Shown here in pieces: positions 8,482 through 17,766 of a stretch of DNA of 64,000 bases; positions within the stretch are counted from its first letter, which is position 1; every line of letters starts with the position of its first letter. The position numbers and the translations under genes were made by a program. The DNA comes from JAGQYP01 sp041392305. GTDB taxonomy: Bacteria; Bacteroidota; Bacteroidia; Flavobacteriales_D; Crocinitomicaceae. The stretch spans positions 45,146 through 109,145 of the forward strand of contig JAWKMJ010000015.1 of NCBI GenBank assembly GCA_041392305.1, in the 5' to 3' direction. The notes under the pieces were generated by a model. That model was not told where the DNA came from, ran no database searches, and was given only the letters and a program-made list of their open reading frames with translations.

Positions 8482-10313
8482 ACTTCAACTGAAATTTTAC
8501 GATCCACTATTCCTTTCACCCTAGATTTAGCTAGTGCAGTTTTTAATTCTTCGTTTTCCAAATGATCCATCGCCCAAATTCCGACATCTTTTTCGAGCCA
8601 TTTATAAAAAGGCGATCCAATTCCGACTTTAAAAGTTCTAGTTCGTACGCTTTCATCCATTTTATCTCTCATAGATTCGCGTAGAATTAGCTTTGTAAAT
8701 CCGTTTGCTACCTTACTTTCTACAGGAAGTGAAAAACAATATTCAACTAATCGATAATCCATAAAAGGCATTCTAATTTCAATACCATTTATCATTCCAG
8801 CTCGATCAAAATTCCTTAACAAAGTGGGCAAAGTAGCAACAAAAAACTCATATTTCAACAAGTCACTTTCAAAATCAGAACTCCCATTGAGTGGCTTATC
8901 CGATAATTTTTCCCTAGTCGGAAGCAAATCGAAATCAATTAAATCCTCCGAGTTTTTTCTTAACAACGACTTTAGTTTTCCTTTTAAAGAACTATTAATA
9001 TTTTTCTGATCAAAGATTAAGTTTTCATACTTTTTTTGTACCTCAGTCAGCTGATTTTCATAAAACATTTTCACTAGTACATTCTTGTAATTTTCAGCTT
9101 TCCGAATATCTGTTTTCAGTGCATTAAAGAATAATTTAGAAATCATGTCCCGGTAGCCAAACAACATTTCATCCACTCCATGACCATCCATTGAAACACG
9201 GATTCCCTCATCTCGCATACCCCTATAAACAGAAGATATAGAAGTTATTGGAGCCGTAGTGATAAAATCCGACAATTGAGTGTCGTTTTCCAGCCTTGAA
9301 ATCAACTGATCTTCAGGTGTTTCGATTAAATAGATATCACCATCCACAAATGCGGCTGCTTTTTCTGCATATTCTTGCTCATCAACTTCCAGTCCAGGAA
9401 AAACAGCTGTGAAAGCTTTTTGAGAATTTGGATTGTACCTTTTAGAAGATGAATCCTCACTCATAATTTCCTTAACCATCGAATAGACTGATGAACTGTC
9501 TAAGCCACCACTTAAGGCAGTAGCAACTGGAACATCACTGATAAGCCTTATCCTACAAGCGTCAGTGAACAAATCTAGAAATCGCTTTTTTTGCTCCTCA
9601 AATGTATCCGGAACTTTTTGTTTTTTATCCCGAATATCGTACCATCTATATTGCTTTACTTTCGTTTGACTGAGTGATAATTTAGCATAATGACCAGGTA
9701 GGAGTTGGTGAATTTTTTTGAACAATGTGTACCCACTTCCTTCTAATGCGAAAACGTTTTTATTGTTCACCTCCACCAATTCATCATCAAATTCCCTGTA
9801 AAAACCTTCTAAATGCTTGAATGCATAAGTTTCAGATGCAAATGCGAATCTCCCATTTTGTTCTAAATAGTAGAGAGGTTTGATCCCATATCGATCTCTT
9901 GAAAGAAACAGTTCCTTTTTCTCTTGATCCCAAATTGCAAAGGCCCACATTCCATTAAACTTATCTTGGCATTCTACTCCCCATTCATGGTAAGCCTTTA
10001 AGACCACTTCCGTATCGGTATCCGAAATAAACGAATAACCTTTGGATATCAGTTCTTCTCTTATTTCCTGAAAATTAAAAACCTCTCCATTAAAGACAAT
10101 CCAGTAGCGATCATTTTCAGTCTTCATCGGCTGATTTCCTTTTTCGGAAAGATCTAAAATTGATAATCTGCGATGACCAAGTCCAACTTGACCCGACTCC
10201 AAAATTTGATATCCTGCAGCATCTGGGCCTCGATGTTTGATCGAGTCTGTAAATTTCTGGAGTTCCTCTTTTTGAATGCCTCTTTGATCAATAATCCCGG
10301 TTATTCCACACAT
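8448..10313 (-). CDS. asnB: Asparagine synthase-type amidotransferase (glutamine-hydrolysing)
   Basis: A 621-residue AsnB-family protein. The N-terminal class II glutaminase starts at Cys2 (MCGITGIID), with HRGPDAAG, GHRRLSILD and FNGEVFNF. The synthetase half has the PP-loop ALSGGLDSSSVY, then MDGHGVDEMLFGY and RNFDRAGM. Family members make asparagine from aspartate, glutamine and ATP; copies inside polysaccharide loci often amidate uronic-acid carboxylates instead. Here it lies one base after the ABC transporter stop and overlaps a glycosyltransferase, so the glycan-modifying role is the better guess, but not proven. Confidence 0.88.
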   Translation of the reverse strand: MCGITGIIDQRGIQKEELQKFTDSIKHRGPDAAGYQILESGQVGLGHRRLSILDLSEKGNQPMKTENDRYWIVFNGEVFNFQEIREELISKGYSFISDTDTEVVLKAYHEWGVECQDKFNGMWAFAIWDQEKKELFLSRDRYGIKPLYYLEQNGRFAFASETYAFKHLEGFYREFDDELVEVNNKNVFALEGSGYTLFKKIHQLLPGHYAKLSLSQTKVKQYRWYDIRDKKQKVPDTFEEQKKRFLDLFTDACRIRLISDVPVATALSGGLDSSSVYSMVKEIMSEDSSSKRYNPNSQKAFTAVFPGLEVDEQEYAEKAAAFVDGDIYLIETPEDQLISRLENDTQLSDFITTAPITSISSVYRGMRDEGIRVSMDGHGVDEMLFGYRDMISKLFFNALKTDIRKAENYKNVLVKMFYENQLTEVQKKYENLIFDQKNINSSLKGKLKSLLRKNSEDLIDFDLLPTREKLSDKPLNGSSDFESDLLKYEFFVATLPTLLRNFDRAGMINGIEIRMPFMDYRLVEYCFSLPVESKVANGFTKLILRESMRDKMDESVRTRTFKVGIGSPFYKWLEKDVGIWAMDHLENEELKTALAKSRVKGIVDRKISVEVWKEVSKKLIQ

Positions 10314-10314
10314 A

Positions 10315-12081
10315 CTACAAATGGGTTTTTATTAGATCCTCATATTTATGTTCCTTTTTGAACCTTCCTTTTTCCAATTCTAAAATTCGATCGCAGTATT
10401 TCAAAGTAGTGATACGATGTGCAATTATAATCATAGTTAAATTCTCAGTGTGTAACTTATGGATACTATCCGTAACCTCTTTTTCAGTTTCATTATCCAA
10501 GGCAGAAGTGGCTTCATCAAACACCAAAATTTCTGCCCCCGAATAAAGTGCTCTTGCAATTCCAATTCTTTGTCTTTGACCGCCACTAAGTAATGCTCCT
10601 CTTTCACCGATTTTAGTTTCTACACCAAGAGGTAATTGATCTACAACTTCTTTCAAACTTGCTCTTTCTATTACCTTTATCAAAAGCTCTTGATCAATCT
10701 CTTCCGGCTTCTCTCCAAACGCTATATTTTCGGCTAAAGTTCCGTCTATCAAATAAACTTCTTGCTGAACGTATCCTATGAGTTTTAACCATTCTTTCTG
10801 CTCATGAATAGAAATTTCCTTCTCATCAACTAGTATTTTTCCTGAATTAGGTTCTAAAAATGTTAGCAAGATATTTGCTAAAGTACTTTTTCCTGAACCT
10901 GATTTTCCTACAAGTCCTATCGTTTCACCTCTTTTAAGTTCGAAGGTAAGTCCATTCAAAACATTTTCAGTATCCTCCTTGTATCGGAAAACGACCTGAT
11001 CAATTTTGATTGACTTCTTAAATAGAATGGGAGATTCACTTTGTTTTTCTTCATCAAATTCCCATTCAATTCTATCGATTACATCAAACGAATATTCGTA
11101 GGCTCGAAGGTTAATTACGGCTATCATCAACCTATTAATTGATGGTAAAATTCGATAGGCAGCCAATGCAAATACCCCGAGAATTGTCGACAATTTACTG
11201 AGATCACTATATACAAATACTCCTACTGAAATGATGGTCACTATACCTAAAATCATCGCCGACTCTATAACTTTTGTGGGTGCCAACTTGAATACGTTGC
11301 TTAAAGTATTGATTCGAGTAGCTTTTTTCAAAAGTTCATCGTATTGGTTGTAAAACTGCTTCAAGGATCCCGTTACTTTTACATCAACATAGCCAAAAAT
11401 ACTCTCAAACATTGTTTTAGAAATGACAGGTGAAATCTCATGTAGTTCTTCCGTTATCTCTTTAATTTTCTTCTTTGTAAGAGAATAGAAAAGCCAAAAT
11501 GCTGGTAAAACAATCGCCAAAACCAAGGCTACAATAATTGGGTTATAAAGTACTAAAGCTGTAATGATAAATAACAGAACCACAATTTCAGAAATCATGC
11601 TAAACGAAGCAGCTACCACATTCACAGCAAATGCCATAGGTACACTATGTATGTCTCTTACAAGATCATTTGAATTCGTTTCTTTAAAAAATAAAAAACC
11701 TCGGGCATGATATTTTTTGAAAAGTTGTAATGAAAATTCTTTTTGCAAGTGAAACGCAAAACCCGTTTGAAATCTAAGTAAGAGTAAACTCATTAAATTT
11801 TTGAACACAACGAAAAGAAAAATCAGCGCACACAAAACCAAAATCATATACCTTTCATCCTGAAAACCGAATAAATCAAAAAACCAACCCAGATATTGTG
11901 AATTCTGGAGGCCGTTATTGTCAAGAATAAGAAAAAATAAAGGCAACAGGGCAGCTAATCCTAAAATATCAAAAAGGGAATTGAGAAGAATACTAAGAAC
12001 AACGATCAATGATTTTCTTCGATAGTTTCCTGGTAAAACTCGATATAAATTTTTTAGGGTTCTAACTAATAATTTAACCAT
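10315..12081 (-). CDS. ABC transporter, fused permease/ATPase (lipid-linked glycan flippase-like)
   Basis: A 588-residue half-transporter: six membrane helices in about residues 20-320, then the nucleotide-binding domain with Walker A GLVGKSGSGKST, Q-loop YVQQEVYL, signature LSGGQRQR and Walker B ILVFDEATSALD. Architecture matches MsbA/PglK exporters. As the first gene of a polysaccharide unit it most likely flips undecaprenyl-linked oligosaccharide across the inner membrane, replacing a Wzx flippase that is not seen here. A promoter lies 55 bases upstream. Export of another lipid is the alternative. Confidence 0.88.
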   Translation of the reverse strand: MVKLLVRTLKNLYRVLPGNYRRKSLIVVLSILLNSLFDILGLAALLPLFFLILDNNGLQNSQYLGWFFDLFGFQDERYMILVLCALIFLFVVFKNLMSLLLLRFQTGFAFHLQKEFSLQLFKKYHARGFLFFKETNSNDLVRDIHSVPMAFAVNVVAASFSMISEIVVLLFIITALVLYNPIIVALVLAIVLPAFWLFYSLTKKKIKEITEELHEISPVISKTMFESIFGYVDVKVTGSLKQFYNQYDELLKKATRINTLSNVFKLAPTKVIESAMILGIVTIISVGVFVYSDLSKLSTILGVFALAAYRILPSINRLMIAVINLRAYEYSFDVIDRIEWEFDEEKQSESPILFKKSIKIDQVVFRYKEDTENVLNGLTFELKRGETIGLVGKSGSGKSTLANILLTFLEPNSGKILVDEKEISIHEQKEWLKLIGYVQQEVYLIDGTLAENIAFGEKPEEIDQELLIKVIERASLKEVVDQLPLGVETKIGERGALLSGGQRQRIGIARALYSGAEILVFDEATSALDNETEKEVTDSIHKLHTENLTMIIIAHRITTLKYCDRILELEKGRFKKEHKYEDLIKTHL

Positions 12082-12136
12082 TTAAAAAGCAGCAAATTCA
12101 AACTATTCCTATGATCTGTCGATGTCAGAAATTATG

Positions 12137-12165
12137 CAAATTTACATCATCTTGGTGACATTCAA
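12137..12165 (-). promoter_or_regulatory. Bacteroidota-type promoter of the polysaccharide unit
   Basis: On the minus strand TAAATTTG (12144-12137) matches the -7 consensus TAnnTTTG exactly, and a TTG (12165-12163) lies 18 bases upstream as the -33 element. Transcription would start near 12130, about 50 bases before the ABC transporter ATG at 12081. The tight spacing of the following genes suggests this one promoter drives the whole leftward unit. Confidence 0.6.
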
Positions 12166-12229
12166 TTTTCAAACCTTCTCAATTGAATCATATACTTCAA
12201 GATAAGCAGGAAGGTTACATTTTTTTTTA

Positions 12230-12237
12230 TATCTTTG
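12230..12237 (+). promoter_or_regulatory. -7 promoter box for the T9SS surface protein
   Basis: TATCTTTG is an exact TAnnTTTG match. Initiation about 7 bases downstream gives a leader of roughly 20 bases before the ATG at 12264. Because it lies downstream of the frame's first possible start (12183), it argues that the protein begins at 12264. No convincing -33 TTTG is visible. Confidence 0.55.
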
Positions 12238-12263
12238 TTTTATTAGCTAATAAACTTACGATT

Positions 12264-15200
12264 ATGAAACGTGCAACTCTACTGAATTCATTTTTCTTCA
12301 TTGCATCCACTTTTTTTATTTCTTCCCAAATAACAGCCCAAACTGGCCCTGGAGGGATTAAAAGTGCTTCTGAAGTTCAAATATGGTTGGATGCCAGCGA
12401 TATTACAGGAACATCTAGTGGTTCAAATTTCTCAAATTGGCCGGATAGATCAGGTAATGGACATAATTTCACACAAGGAACAACTGCTTATCAGCCTACA
12501 TTTCGTTCAGGTGGAATTAATGGTAAACCTTATGTAGACTTCTTTGGAGACTATATGGACTCACCTTCCATACCTGCATTAGATGTTCAAGATATGACTT
12601 GGCTAATAGTAGGAGCGTTCAACAACCAATCTACTGTTTATGAAGTTGCAATTAATCATAATTATGATAACGAAGCTTATCAGAATCTTACATTGTTAAA
12701 GCCTTTGTCAAATGTAATTCAGCAGATGACCTACGCTTACAACGGCAAATACGTTCAAGCAGCTTCAAGTACAACTGAGAAAATATTTTTGGGAATGCGC
12801 AGTGGTAAGAAAATCATTGCTATGGAAGATAATTTCGAAGAGGATGCCAGAAAAGATTGTAATCTAACAGCCACTCCTACCGGACATAATTATTGCCGAA
12901 TCGGTATGAGAGCTGGAACACAACTCACTTGGCCTTTCAGAGGAGACATGTATGAAGCAGTTGTAATCAGCTCTGCTTTGAATTATGCGGAATTGAATAT
13001 TCTACACAATTACCTTGGAGCAAAATATGGCATAACTATTTCTCAAGATTACTATGACTATGAGGCTACTCATGGTAGTAATTTAATTGGAATTGGACAA
13101 GAGGTTGGTGAAGGAAATTATACTGCCACAGGTAAAGGAATTGTAACCATATCCGGAGCAACTGACCTACAAGATGGTGAATACCTTTTCTTGGGAGATG
13201 ACAATGTGGATTTAGGAAATATTAGCTCCAACGTACCAGCATCTCTTCCAGGTCATGAAAGGTTTTCTAGAATTTGGAGAGTTGATGAAGTTGGAAGTGT
13301 TGGTGATGTAACGATTACTCTAGATTTAAATATTTATGCTCCAGGTCCAGCGGGAGCATCTACAGTGATGCTAGTAGGAAGCAGTACAGATATGTCTACA
13401 GCTACTCCTATAGCAGGTGTATATGATGGTGGTGCCAACACGATTTCGTTTACTTATACTCCTAACGCAGGGGATTTCATTTCATTTTCAGCTGAAAACC
13501 AAGATATTTTTTCCGTCACTACAGGAAGCTGGGCAACACCGGGTACATGGTCTTGCGGGTGTATTCCAACTGCTAATGACTCGGTAACGGTAAGTTCAGG
13601 AGATATTGTTACTGTTAACACAACTAGAGCGGCAAGAACCGTATTGGTTCAAGGTGGTGGAGCTTTAGATATTGATGGTGGTTTTCTCACCATCTCTGAA
13701 GATTTAGATGTTCTAGGAGATTTTGATGTAACTTCAGGAACAATTATGTTTGATGGGACCACAGGTCAATCCATGAATCTAAGCCAAGATGCGGACATTG
13801 ACAATATTGATGTTTCTTGTGGAGGAACCTTCACCATTACAGGAGGAACAAACGTCACAATTAATGGTACTCTAGACATAAGTGCCAATATAAATAACAC
13901 CAACACCAATCTAATTATTAACTCATCAGCAGCAGGAGATGGTAGAATTGGTTCCAATACTGGTTTCACCTTTACCAATTCTGTTACAATCAGAAGATAC
14001 TTACCTCCAGGAAATGCAGAATATAGAGAAGTAACTCCTTTAACATTCAATTTTCAATTTCAACAATGGGATGACGAAATGGTAATTTCTGGAAGTGGTT
14101 TTCCTGACGGCTGTGCTACACAAGGAGGAGTTTGCTATTATTCTGTCAAATATTACGATGGCACCAATTGGCAAGACGTTACTTCATTATCAACAAATTA
14201 CGCAGGATTTAAAGGCTATCGCATGTGGTCAGGCGACGATTTAGTTTCTTGGTCTGGGGCTACTTTGGAATCAACCGGAAATATCAAAACTGGATCTATA
14301 ATTGGTGTCGGATTCAATCAGTGGAATTTGATTGGAAATTCCTATCCTTCAGCAATCGACTTTGAATTGTTAAAAGCAGCTAGTACCAATATGGACTACT
14401 ACTTTTATATTTACAACCCCAACACCGCCTCTTACGAGTGGTATGATGCCGGGGCTACCGGAGTTCTTGATCAATATATTGCTATGGGACAAGGATTTTG
14501 GGTGAAAAGTTCCAATGGAAGTCCGGTAGTATTTAGTTTGAATGAATCACACAAAACGAGTCAAACTGCCACTTTCAAAAGACCGGATCAGCTTGCAGGT
14601 TTGATTTTGAAAATCTCTTCGCCTAGAAACAGTTTTTCTAGCAAAGTTGCTTTCAACACAGTAGATACCGCTTCTGTTTTTGAGGATCGAAGAGATATTG
14701 AATATTTACCAACTTTAGACAATGTGGCGCCGCATTTAACTGTATTGAATGAGTATGGAAAGGAAATGACTGTAAATTATTTTAATCCAGACGCACCTTC
14801 AGCACACTTCAGTTTATTGGCTGAAGTTCCTTCTCCGGGGTATTACCGAATCGGAGTAGAAAACCTAAGTAATTTTGATCAGTATAAATGCATTCATCTA
14901 ATTGATATCAAGACAAATCAGGTCGTTAATTTAAGAGATGAAGAAGAGTATATTTTTTACGCAGATGAGTTGAAATCTAGCGAACCTCGATTCATTATAA
15001 GTTTTGCCAATGATGGATGTGAACCTTCCTCAGAGACCACTTTGGCTACCTTAGAAGAACAATCGCAAAACGGAGACGACATCAAGGTATCTAATGTTTT
15101 TGGAAACGTTCAAATTAAATTTGATTTCGAAACCACAAAGGAAGTAGACATCAATGTAGTAAATAGCTTAGGTCAAACAATTTACAATGTTCAAGGCATG

Positions 15201-15311
15201 AACTTTAGCAGTGGAGTTCATACTTTTGGATTAAATACGACAGGAATTGTATTCGTAAATTGCTTTTATGATGGGCAAGTGGTTACCAAGAAAGTATTTG
15301 TTGGAAACTAA
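12264..15311 (+). CDS. Large secreted surface protein with T9SS C-terminal sorting domain
   Basis: A 1015-residue secreted protein. The frame is open 27 codons further upstream, but the ATG at 12264 gives a clean signal peptide (MKRATLLNSFFFIASTFF...SQITAQ) and follows a promoter box at 12230. After it comes a concanavalin/LamG-like region beginning EVQIWLDASDITG, then a Ser/Thr/Gly-rich beta-helix-like segment (about residues 430-600), and at the end a roughly 70-residue T9SS type A sorting domain (VDINVVNSLGQTIYNVQG, ending KKVFVGN). It should be exported through the outer membrane and may bind or decorate surface glycan. It lies between two leftward polysaccharide units, transcribed oppositely. 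Confidence 0.85.
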   Translation: MKRATLLNSFFFIASTFFISSQITAQTGPGGIKSASEVQIWLDASDITGTSSGSNFSNWPDRSGNGHNFTQGTTAYQPTFRSGGINGKPYVDFFGDYMDSPSIPALDVQDMTWLIVGAFNNQSTVYEVAINHNYDNEAYQNLTLLKPLSNVIQQMTYAYNGKYVQAASSTTEKIFLGMRSGKKIIAMEDNFEEDARKDCNLTATPTGHNYCRIGMRAGTQLTWPFRGDMYEAVVISSALNYAELNILHNYLGAKYGITISQDYYDYEATHGSNLIGIGQEVGEGNYTATGKGIVTISGATDLQDGEYLFLGDDNVDLGNISSNVPASLPGHERFSRIWRVDEVGSVGDVTITLDLNIYAPGPAGASTVMLVGSSTDMSTATPIAGVYDGGANTISFTYTPNAGDFISFSAENQDIFSVTTGSWATPGTWSCGCIPTANDSVTVSSGDIVTVNTTRAARTVLVQGGGALDIDGGFLTISEDLDVLGDFDVTSGTIMFDGTTGQSMNLSQDADIDNIDVSCGGTFTITGGTNVTINGTLDISANINNTNTNLIINSSAAGDGRIGSNTGFTFTNSVTIRRYLPPGNAEYREVTPLTFNFQFQQWDDEMVISGSGFPDGCATQGGVCYYSVKYYDGTNWQDVTSLSTNYAGFKGYRMWSGDDLVSWSGATLESTGNIKTGSIIGVGFNQWNLIGNSYPSAIDFELLKAASTNMDYYFYIYNPNTASYEWYDAGATGVLDQYIAMGQGFWVKSSNGSPVVFSLNESHKTSQTATFKRPDQLAGLILKISSPRNSFSSKVAFNTVDTASVFEDRRDIEYLPTLDNVAPHLTVLNEYGKEMTVNYFNPDAPSAHFSLLAEVPSPGYYRIGVENLSNFDQYKCIHLIDIKTNQVVNLRDEEEYIFYADELKSSEPRFIISFANDGCEPSSETTLATLEEQSQNGDDIKVSNVFGNVQIKFDFETTKEVDINVVNSLGQTIYNVQGMNFSSGVHTFGLNTTGIVFVNCFYDGQVVTKKVFVGN

Positions 15312-15334
15312 AAGAAAATAGAAGTATGAAAAAA

Positions 15335-15358
15335 AGCAGCCATAAGGCTGCTTTTTTT
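15335..15358. terminator. Bidirectional intrinsic terminator
   Basis: AGCAGCC, loop ATAA, then GGCTGCT followed by seven T; the left side carries the matching A-run, so the hairpin works on both strands. It lies between the convergent T9SS surface gene (ends 15311) and the SGNH gene (ends 15457). Confidence 0.85.
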
Positions 15359-15456
15359 CATTTCTTGAATCTTACGTTTTCTCAATTTTATATTAAACCA
15401 AACATTATTGCTCTGAAACCAATAAATCACCTAATATTTTAATCACCAAGAGAATA

Positions 15457-16329
15457 TCATTGAATCTGTTCTTTCAATTCATTTGTAAAGATCGAAGCTC
15501 CATATTCATTCAGATGGCCTGAATCTGCAAAACATGAATCCGGTATATCTAGATTAGCAAAATCGAGGAAATTTATATTTCTGATTCTTAACTCTTCGAT
15601 ATAATATTGAAAAAGTTGCTCATTAATCCTACCAGGATATGTTCTATGCTGAGGCGATCGAAACACGATTATTTCAATGTTGTTTTCTAAACAAAAGTCT
15701 AAAATTCTAAAAAAATCATTTATCGACCGACTTGAAGGAATAAGATATAATTGGCTCTTCCAGCTTTCCCACTTTCTCTGTATATGAAGTTTTTGATCTA
15801 ACTTTAAATACCCTCCCCAATCAAAAAAATCGAATGCGGGTTTATCCGATTCTAAGAATTTGAATTGTTCTTGGATGGATAAAGATAAAAGTGACAAATA
15901 AGAGCCTTCTCCATAAAATAGAATTTCCAAATTACCTCTTACCCCTATTAAATTTGAATATTTTGGATACCTGTAATTCAGATATTTGTAACTCCATAAC
16001 CCAGATTCTGATTCAAGAGAAATTTGATTATTAGAAAATTCCAATAACACCCTTTTTATGTTTGGATTTTCATCTAACAATTTTTTTAACTTGAGATAAC
16101 TGTAGAAATAAACTTCTCCTGATTGCGCTAAATTCATAGTCCCCGACATCAACTGATCATTGACTCCACACTCCGCATGAGAATGCCCTAATATGATTGT
16201 GGATATCTCAGAATCTAGCTTATAATATTTGCTATTGTTTACTAAAATTCTCAGAGAAAAAATGACTATCAGAATTATTCCAAAATAAAGAATAGTGAAA
16301 GTCCCGATATTTTTGAGAAAATTTCTCAC
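15457..16329 (-). CDS. Membrane-anchored SGNH hydrolase-like protein (O-acyl transfer partner)
   Basis: A 290-residue protein with an N-terminal membrane anchor (about residues 10-30) and a periplasmic domain. Ser50 in IILGHSHAECG fits the SGNH nucleophile, and Asp269/His272 in FADSGHLNEYG form the C-terminal DxxH. Such proteins pair with MBOAT acyltransferases, as in alginate AlgI/AlgJ/AlgX, to place acyl groups on exported glycans. It starts with GTG at 16329, directly after the MBOAT stop (TAGGTG), so translation is coupled. It is a paralogue of the protein at 17767-18705. Exact acyl group and target are unknown. Confidence 0.78.
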   Translation of the reverse strand: MRNFLKNIGTFTILYFGIILIVIFSLRILVNNSKYYKLDSEISTIILGHSHAECGVNDQLMSGTMNLAQSGEVYFYSYLKLKKLLDENPNIKRVLLEFSNNQISLESESGLWSYKYLNYRYPKYSNLIGVRGNLEILFYGEGSYLSLLSLSIQEQFKFLESDKPAFDFFDWGGYLKLDQKLHIQRKWESWKSQLYLIPSSRSINDFFRILDFCLENNIEIIVFRSPQHRTYPGRINEQLFQYYIEELRIRNINFLDFANLDIPDSCFADSGHLNEYGASIFTNELKEQIQ

Positions 16330-17763
16330 CTAAAACTGGAAATAAATAAACTCCTGTTCCTGTCCGGCAAAAATAAAACAAACAAGAGCTAAAAATAAAT
16401 AAAAGGACCACCTTAAACTACGATGCCATTTCAATCCCATTCCTGCAATGGCAAATTGCTCTCCCCTTCCAAGCCATTCGATAAAAATGAAAAAAGCTAA
16501 AAATGCAAACACCAACATTGGGCGGACTTCAGGCAACATAAATGGATTTCGAGTAAATCCACTAAAATATTCTAGGGCATGCTGGATATTTTCAGCTCTA
16601 AAAAAGACCCAAGCCATAGTCACCAGAAAAAAAGTAATCCCAATACCGATCAAGTCTCTAAATTTTGGAAATAAGTGGTCCATAGCTACAATTTCCAAAT
16701 GCTTTCTATTTCGATTCAGCAACAATAACGGGACAAAAAACAGTGCATGTACCAACCCCCAAGCAATAAAAGTCCAATTTGCACCATGCCAAAAACCACT
16801 TACTAAAAAGATAATGAAAGTATTTCTTAGTTGCATCCATTTACTTCCTTTCGAACCTCCTAAGGGGATATATAGGTAGTCTCTAAACCATGTGGATAGT
16901 GAGATATGCCATCGTCTCCAAAACTCTGCTATGTCTCTTGAAAAATAAGGGAAGGCAAAATTTCTTTTCAAATCAAATCCAAAAAGGCGTGAGGTTCCTA
17001 TGGCAATATCTGAGTATCCTGAAAAGTCTCCATAAATCTGAAATGCAAAAAAGATAGCACCCAAAATCAAAGTACTTCCCGAATAATCCTGATGATTATT
17101 AAAAATCATATCCGAATATTGAGCACAATTATCCGCAATTACCACTTTTTTGAACAAGCCCCAAAGAATTTGCCGCATCCCGTCCACAGCCTTTGTATAG
17201 TCAAAGATGCGAGATTTATAAAATTGGGGCAATAAATTTGTAGCTCTTTCAATTGGACCTGCCACAAGCTGTGGGAAAAAGCTTACATAAGCAGTAAAGC
17301 CAATAAAATCTCTAGTGGGTTCCAACTTCTTTTTATACACATCAATAGTATAGCTTAAAGTTTGAAAGGTATAGAAGCTAATTCCTACAGGTAAAACAAT
17401 CTCTAGGCTCCCGGCTCTAAATTCAGATCCAAACAAGCGAAACACTTGTTGAAAATTATCCAAAAAGAAATTGTAATATTTAAAGAACCCTAAAAAACCA
17501 AGGTTTACAAGGATACTCGTCCAAAGTAGAATTTGTCTTTTTCGTTTTTCATCAGTCTTGCTTAACCCAATTCCAACAGTGAAGTCCACAAGGGTACTAA
17601 AAAGAATCAGTGATAAAAACCGCCAATCCCACCAGCCATAAAAAACATAACTCGCTACAACAATTAGGCTATTTTGCTGCTTTAAATTTTTCTGAAAAAC
17701 AAACCAATAAAGCAAAAATACTAAAGGTAAAAAAATGGCAAAATCAATCGAGTTAAAAAGCAT
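16330..17763 (-). CDS. MBOAT family O-acyltransferase (AlgI-like)
   Basis: A 477-residue polytopic membrane protein of the AlgI/DltB branch. Visible blocks: FYGWWDWRFL at 41-50, PVGISFYTFQTLSY at 125-138, FFPQLVAGPI at 162-171, AEFWRRWHISLSTWFRDYLYIPLGG at 279-303 in pieces, and the catalytic-His segment VSGFWHGANW with His326. MBOATs pass acyl groups (usually acetyl) from the cytoplasm to a periplasmic acceptor. It is flanked with gaps of 3 and 0 bases by two SGNH-like proteins, and the autokinase gene precedes the set, pointing to O-acetylation of the exported polysaccharide. Confidence 0.93.
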   Translation of the reverse strand: MLFNSIDFAIFLPLVFLLYWFVFQKNLKQQNSLIVVASYVFYGWWDWRFLSLILFSTLVDFTVGIGLSKTDEKRKRQILLWTSILVNLGFLGFFKYYNFFLDNFQQVFRLFGSEFRAGSLEIVLPVGISFYTFQTLSYTIDVYKKKLEPTRDFIGFTAYVSFFPQLVAGPIERATNLLPQFYKSRIFDYTKAVDGMRQILWGLFKKVVIADNCAQYSDMIFNNHQDYSGSTLILGAIFFAFQIYGDFSGYSDIAIGTSRLFGFDLKRNFAFPYFSRDIAEFWRRWHISLSTWFRDYLYIPLGGSKGSKWMQLRNTFIIFLVSGFWHGANWTFIAWGLVHALFFVPLLLLNRNRKHLEIVAMDHLFPKFRDLIGIGITFFLVTMAWVFFRAENIQHALEYFSGFTRNPFMLPEVRPMLVFAFLAFFIFIEWLGRGEQFAIAGMGLKWHRSLRWSFYLFLALVCFIFAGQEQEFIYFQF

Positions 17764-17766
17764 AGT

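Noticed and set aside
12183..12263. Longer N-terminus for the T9SS surface protein
   Set aside because: It includes the -7 promoter box at 12230 and would bury the signal peptide.
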